A DNA stretch of 10,641 nt, from NCBI GenBank assembly GCA_018830745.1, contig JAHJRU010000130.1:1-10641 (forward strand). Reading direction: 5' to 3'. Positions 7,731 to 10,641 of this stretch are shown piece by piece. A program made the position numbers and the translations under genes. Below the pieces are notes generated by a model. That model had not been told where the DNA came from, made no database searches, and saw nothing but the letters and a program-made list of their open reading frames with translations. The stretch is from Chloroflexota bacterium (GTDB lineage Bacteria > Chloroflexota > Dehalococcoidia > Dehalococcoidales > JAHJRU01). Numbering within the stretch: position 1 is the first letter of the stretch; each line of letters begins with the position of its first letter.

Positions 7731-7748
7731 TTGGCTCAGTACCAAGTT

Positions 7749-8603
7749 CTACATGAACTCGTCGAGCAGCGCTTCAAATTGTAATGGGTCAATTTTCTGC
7801 TTAACTAGCGGCCCTTTCTTTAGAGCCGGAAGCTGCTCCTCATAGACCGGCCTTTCCTTACTGTAAATGAGACCTATTGGTATTCGGTCGCCCCACTCCT
7901 GTGCCTTGGCAAAGGCCCCTATCTTGTCACCGGGGTCATATCCTTCGTCTTCCAGCTTATAGACTCTCTCGCGGTACCACTGGTAGGTGTTCTTGTGGTT
8001 GAAAGAGACACAAGGCTGGAGGATATCTATCAGAGAAAATCCACGATGCTCTATCCCCATCTTCAGAAGCTCAGATAAGTGCTCAACATCCCCGGCGAAG
8101 CCTCTTGCCAGGAAGCTAACGTCAGAGGATAGAGCCAGAGCAAGTGGGTTAGCTGGCTGTCCGGCTCCCAGCGGCGTCGTTCTGGTGACGAAACCCAGGT
8201 CACTGGTAGGTGATGCCTGCCCCTTGGTTAACCCATATACCTGGTTATTGTGCGCCATGTAGGTAATGTTGACGTTGCGCCGCATGGCCGCCAGTAAGTG
8301 GCCAACACCTTCCCCATAGGCGCCGCCATCGCCATCGATGCCGATCACAATGAGCTCATGATTGGCAATTTTAGCACCCGTAGCTGCTGGAAGTGTTCTC
8401 CCGTGAAGTCCGTTAAACACGTTACCCTGCATGTAATGAGGTAGCTTTGGTGCCTGGCCGATACCGGATACGAACAGCACCTGGTGAGGTTCCGTCTTAA
8501 GCTCAACCAGCGCCTTTCTCAAGGCCTGTAGGATGGCAAAGTTGCCACATCCCGGGCACCAGGCAATGGGTATTGACTCCGCATAATCTTTAACTGTAAC
8601 CAT
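7749..8603 (-). CDS. korB: 2-oxoacid:ferredoxin oxidoreductase, beta (TPP-binding) subunit
   Basis: This subunit binds thiamine diphosphate and the electron-exit cluster of the enzyme that oxidatively decarboxylates a 2-oxoacid to acyl-CoA while reducing ferredoxin. It is complete at 284 residues. Visible motifs are WCPGCG (15-20), the TPP/Mg motif GIDGDGG (88-94), HNNQVYGLTKGQASPTS (118-134) and LQPCVSFN (195-202). Only three cysteines exist (16, 19, 198). The fourth cluster ligand, usually in GIGCSSR, is replaced by GIGQAPK (Gln50). It begins 2 bases after the korA stop with AGGAGGT inside the end of korA, so the pair is coupled. Whether the substrate is 2-oxoglutarate, pyruvate or a branched-chain 2-oxoacid cannot be settled; the gene symbol follows the most similar general architecture. 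Confidence 0.9.
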   Translation of the reverse strand: MVTVKDYAESIPIAWCPGCGNFAILQALRKALVELKTEPHQVLFVSGIGQAPKLPHYMQGNVFNGLHGRTLPAATGAKIANHELIVIGIDGDGGAYGEGVGHLLAAMRRNVNITYMAHNNQVYGLTKGQASPTSDLGFVTRTTPLGAGQPANPLALALSSDVSFLARGFAGDVEHLSELLKMGIEHRGFSLIDILQPCVSFNHKNTYQWYRERVYKLEDEGYDPGDKIGAFAKAQEWGDRIPIGLIYSKERPVYEEQLPALKKGPLVKQKIDPLQFEALLDEFM

Positions 8604-8605
8604 AG

Positions 8606-10333
8606 TTAGGTGACCTCCTTTTTCATGCGGTCTACAATCTCCTGTGGCGAGAAGGGACGGCCATCATACTTGAGAATAGTGCCGTTCACCTTGTATCCTG
8701 TTTCACGCCTGATCAGGTTCGCCATTTGCGCCGTGGCATTGCTCTCAATAACGATGCTCTTGGTGCCCTTGCTTAATGCTGAGGAGATCGCTTCTGCCGG
8801 AAACGGCCATATCTCGCTGATATGAAGCACGTTAACTGGCATCCCATCTTTCTTCAGTAAATCAGCGGCCTCTCTTATAGCTCCATAGGTGCTCCCCCAC
8901 CCTATTAAGGTGAACTCTGCATTGCGCGTCTTGTGAAGCTTTGGACTGCCGATCTCTGCCTTGAGACTGTCTTGCTTGCGCAACCGCTTCAGATTCTGCT
9001 GGTTACGTGTCTCACCATCCTCTATCATATGCCCCGCCTCGTCATGTTCATCGGAGTCAGTTACCACCAGAGCTTTTCCCTGACCCGGTAGGGCCCGGGG
9101 TGAAATACCAGATTCGGTAACCAGATGTCTCTTGTAATCGTTCAATCTGCTCGATTCCTCGTCAGAAATGAGCTCACCCCGGTCTATTTTTACCGCTTTC
9201 AGGTCGAATCGTTCCACTGTAGCGTAGGAAGTGGCCAGATGATGGTCGGTAAGAACAAGCACCGGCGTTTGATACTTCTCGGCTAAATTGAACGCTTTTA
9301 TCATAGCGTAGAAAGCTTCCTCAGCCGTGGCGGGTGCCAGTATGGCTCGAGGGAATTCACCATGACCGGCGTGGAGAGCAAACCAGAGCTCTCCCTGCTC
9401 GGTTCTGGTTGGCAGCCCGGTAGCCGGACCGGGACGCTGACCCAGTACCACCACAACCGGAGTTTCGGTCATGCCGGCCAGTGCCAGACCCTCAACCATT
9501 AAACAGAAGCCGCCTCCTGAGGTGGCAACCATGGCTCTAGCCCCCGCATAACCTGCCCCGACAGCCATATTCATAGCAGATATCTCATCTTCCACGTGCA
9601 CAGCGACGGCACTATACTGCCTACCCTTGTCGGCTATGTACTCCAAAATGGAGGTAGCCGGTGTCATCGGGTATCCAGCGATGAACTTACAACCGCCAAC
9701 CATTGCGCCTAGAGCTATCGCCTCATTACCGTGAAGGAGCATTCTCTTGTTATTTCCAGATGTTGGCTTGATTTTCTGACTTAACTTCTGCGCGCCATAC
9801 TCGAGTGCGAAATCAAACCCAGCCTTCGCAGCAACCACATTATCCTCAGCAATCTTTTCACCATGGCGGGCGAACTCATTTCTCAATACAGATGCCAGAA
9901 TATTGAAATCATACCCGGCAAGTCCCGCGGCCGCACCAACCGCTACGGTATTTGTCATGAGTTTGTTTTTTGCTTTTTCTTCAGCCAGTTTTGCGAGCGG
10001 TACATTGAAGTAGATTCCACCCTGGACATCGACTTTGGTCTGCTCCTGGTCATAAATGATAACGCCGTTACTTTTCAGTTCATTACTATGGAGGCCTATT
10101 GTCTCCTTGTTTAGTGCGACGAGGATATCCAGTTCCTCCGATAGAGCTAATACGTCTCTATCGCTTGCTCTAATTCGGAAAAAGTTATGACCGCCTCTAA
10201 CCCGGCTCTCATAATCCTGGTCGGCAAACACATGGAGGCCACCATGTGCCATTGCCTTTGCCAGGATCATGCCCACTGACTGTACTCCCTGTCCCGCTTC
10301 CCCGCCCGCCATTATATTAAAATCAATTGCCAT
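8606..10333 (-). CDS. korA: 2-oxoacid:ferredoxin oxidoreductase, fused gamma-alpha subunit
   Basis: The 575-residue protein joins the gamma domain (about 1-185; MAGGEAGQGVQSVG at 8-21 and SRVRGGHNFFRIR at 44-56) to the alpha subunit (about 198-575). The alpha part has GYPMTPATSILEY (220-232), the Glu-containing HVEDEISAMNMAVGA (246-260), TSGGGFCLM (271-279) and GPATGLPTRTEQGEL (302-316), the region contacting the 2-oxoacid. Together with korB it forms the two-subunit KorAB type, which relies on a separate ferredoxin. The ATG at 10333 is preferred because GGAGGTGG lies just upstream and the protein then starts at the conserved domain; an in-frame ATG at 10393 would add 20 unrelated residues and lies upstream of the hairpin. 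An adjacent rubredoxin gene suggests shared electron-transfer chemistry. Confidence 0.93.
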   Translation of the reverse strand: MAIDFNIMAGGEAGQGVQSVGMILAKAMAHGGLHVFADQDYESRVRGGHNFFRIRASDRDVLALSEELDILVALNKETIGLHSNELKSNGVIIYDQEQTKVDVQGGIYFNVPLAKLAEEKAKNKLMTNTVAVGAAAGLAGYDFNILASVLRNEFARHGEKIAEDNVVAAKAGFDFALEYGAQKLSQKIKPTSGNNKRMLLHGNEAIALGAMVGGCKFIAGYPMTPATSILEYIADKGRQYSAVAVHVEDEISAMNMAVGAGYAGARAMVATSGGGFCLMVEGLALAGMTETPVVVVLGQRPGPATGLPTRTEQGELWFALHAGHGEFPRAILAPATAEEAFYAMIKAFNLAEKYQTPVLVLTDHHLATSYATVERFDLKAVKIDRGELISDEESSRLNDYKRHLVTESGISPRALPGQGKALVVTDSDEHDEAGHMIEDGETRNQQNLKRLRKQDSLKAEIGSPKLHKTRNAEFTLIGWGSTYGAIREAADLLKKDGMPVNVLHISEIWPFPAEAISSALSKGTKSIVIESNATAQMANLIRRETGYKVNGTILKYDGRPFSPQEIVDRMKKEVT

Positions 10334-10345
10334 TGCTCCACCTCC

Positions 10346-10379
10346 AAAAAAGATAGCCGACCTGATATGCATGGTCGGC
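10346..10379 (-). terminator. Hairpin plus T-tract between the 46-residue gene and korA
   Basis: In transcript sense GCCGACC (10379-10373), a 10-base loop and GGTCGGC (10362-10356) form a perfect GC-rich 7-bp stem, followed by TATC and six T (10351-10346). This resembles an intrinsic terminator or attenuator, although the T-run begins 4 bases after the stem and the loop is long. It stands directly before the korA ribosome site GGAGGTGG. It could terminate part of the rubredoxin transcript, act as an attenuator, or protect a processed 3' end. Confidence 0.5.
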
Positions 10380-10395
10380 CAACACTTCTTCAATA

Positions 10396-10536
10396 CTAGG
10401 CATCAGCGAAGCTGCTGCTCTTATGTTTTTGGGCCAGAATGCTTGCTAAGGTACCTAGAGATTTGAAGTCTTCTTCCTTAGGTAAACCCTTCACAATCAC
10501 CAGCTCTAAGCCTCCTGCAATCTCCCTCGCTTTCAT
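10396..10536 (-). CDS. Uncharacterised 46-residue protein
   Basis: I do not recognise this small protein. It starts MKAREIAGGLELVIVKGLPKE with a short hydrophobic strand (LELVIV), continues with an acidic-basic helix-like stretch and ends KHKSSSFADA. There are no cysteines, signal peptide or membrane segment. The ATG at 10536 is favoured because AAGGTGG lies 6 bases upstream inside the rubredoxin end; an upstream in-frame ATG at 10611 would read through the rubredoxin gene in a wrong frame. One base separates it from the rubredoxin stop, and it ends in TAG 62 bases before korA. Tight coupling with rubredoxin suggests a related redox role, but that is position only. Confidence 0.6.
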   Translation of the reverse strand: MKAREIAGGLELVIVKGLPKEEDFKSLGTLASILAQKHKSSSFADA

Positions 10537-10537
10537 A

Positions 10538-10641
10538 TTAATCCACCTTCTCGAATTGGTCCTTGATTGCCCCACAGACGGGGCATACCCAGTCATCAGG
10601 GATATCCTCAAAGGGTGTTCCTGGTTTTATACCGCCATCGG
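10538..10641 (-). CDS. Rubredoxin, C-terminal part (5' end beyond window)
   Basis: Rubredoxin is a small cytoplasmic electron carrier with one iron held by four cysteines. The visible 34 residues begin [20 protein letters not shown] and contain the second metal-binding loop CPVCG, followed by [10 protein letters not shown] and TAA. The [17 protein letters not shown] stretch is diagnostic. The first CxxCG loop lies beyond the right edge. It is the most upstream gene seen and probably donates or accepts electrons in oxygen-stress or ferredoxin-linked reactions; the partner is unknown. Whether this is a stand-alone rubredoxin or the end of a larger fused protein cannot be seen. Confidence 0.93.
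   Translation of the reverse strand, partial: DGGIKPGTPFEDIPDDWVCPVCGAIKDQFEKVD

Noticed and set aside
7745..7759. A 5-bp inverted repeat (AGTTC/GAACT) around the korB stop codon
   Set aside because: The stem is short and AT-rich with no T-tract, so it is compatible with chance.
10334..10393. An in-frame ATG at 10393 that would extend korA by 20 residues
   Set aside because: The added residues are encoded by the hairpin region, do not resemble the gamma domain, and the ATG at 10333 has a far better ribosome site.
10537..10611. An in-frame ATG at 10611 that would extend the 46-residue protein to 71 residues
   Set aside because: The extension reads through the rubredoxin gene in a wrong frame; the ATG at 10536 has its own ribosome site.
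1..10641. Mobile elements, CRISPR arrays, tRNA or rRNA genes
   Set aside because: No transposase motif, terminal repeat, regularly spaced repeat or RNA-gene signature was seen on either strand.

Overview
All twelve genes or gene remnants lie on the minus strand, so the window reads from right to left as one tightly packed operon. Gaps between genes range from a 4-base overlap to about 60 bases. The content points to an anaerobic bacterium that ferments sugar to acetate and passes electrons through ferredoxin or rubredoxin: rubredoxin, a two-subunit 2-oxoacid:ferredoxin oxidoreductase, an ATP-dependent phosphofructokinase, a fused ADP-forming acyl-CoA synthetase and an amylomaltase. The combination would fit Chloroflexota of the Dehalococcoidia/Anaerolineae type or a similar sediment anaerobe. 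That is a guess from gene content, with no marker gene to support it.

Layout in transcription order (right to left): the C-terminal end of a rubredoxin (runs off the right edge); an unrecognised 46-residue protein; a hairpin plus T-tract; korA (fused gamma+alpha) and korB of a 2-oxoacid:ferredoxin oxidoreductase; a ROK-family glucokinase; a GAPDH remnant of only 101 residues; a complete phosphoglycerate kinase; 6-phosphofructokinase with a foreign tail; an acyl-CoA synthetase (ADP-forming) lacking its N-terminal third; a BioD-like/DRTGG-domain protein; an unrecognised 79-residue CxxC protein; and a 4-alpha-glucanotransferase (malQ) that runs off the left edge. The malQ frame stays open for 497 codons to position 1 and has no stop codon inside the window.

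Read as a pathway, MalQ would rework maltodextrin or glycogen, glucokinase and PFK would feed upper glycolysis, GAPDH/PGK would carry lower glycolysis, the oxidoreductase would make acyl-CoA and reduced ferredoxin, and the ADP-forming synthetase would turn acyl-CoA into acid plus ATP.

The most striking observation is that two genes in the middle of this otherwise healthy operon carry clean deletion scars. In the GAPDH gene the N-terminal part jumps straight to the C-terminal SWYDNEWGY motif, losing about 235 codons including the catalytic Cys and His. At the pfkA/acd boundary the last dozen or so codons of pfkA and roughly the first 230 codons of acd are gone, joined at an A-rich tract. Both junctions fall where the two flanking genes would be expected to share a short sequence (VKVL; an AAA/AAG lysine run), and each loss is about 0.7-0.8 kb. 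They are either real microhomology-mediated deletions or artefacts of assembling a mixed sample; the sequence alone cannot decide. I see no mobile element, CRISPR array, tRNA or rRNA, and no gene-free stretch longer than about 60 bases.
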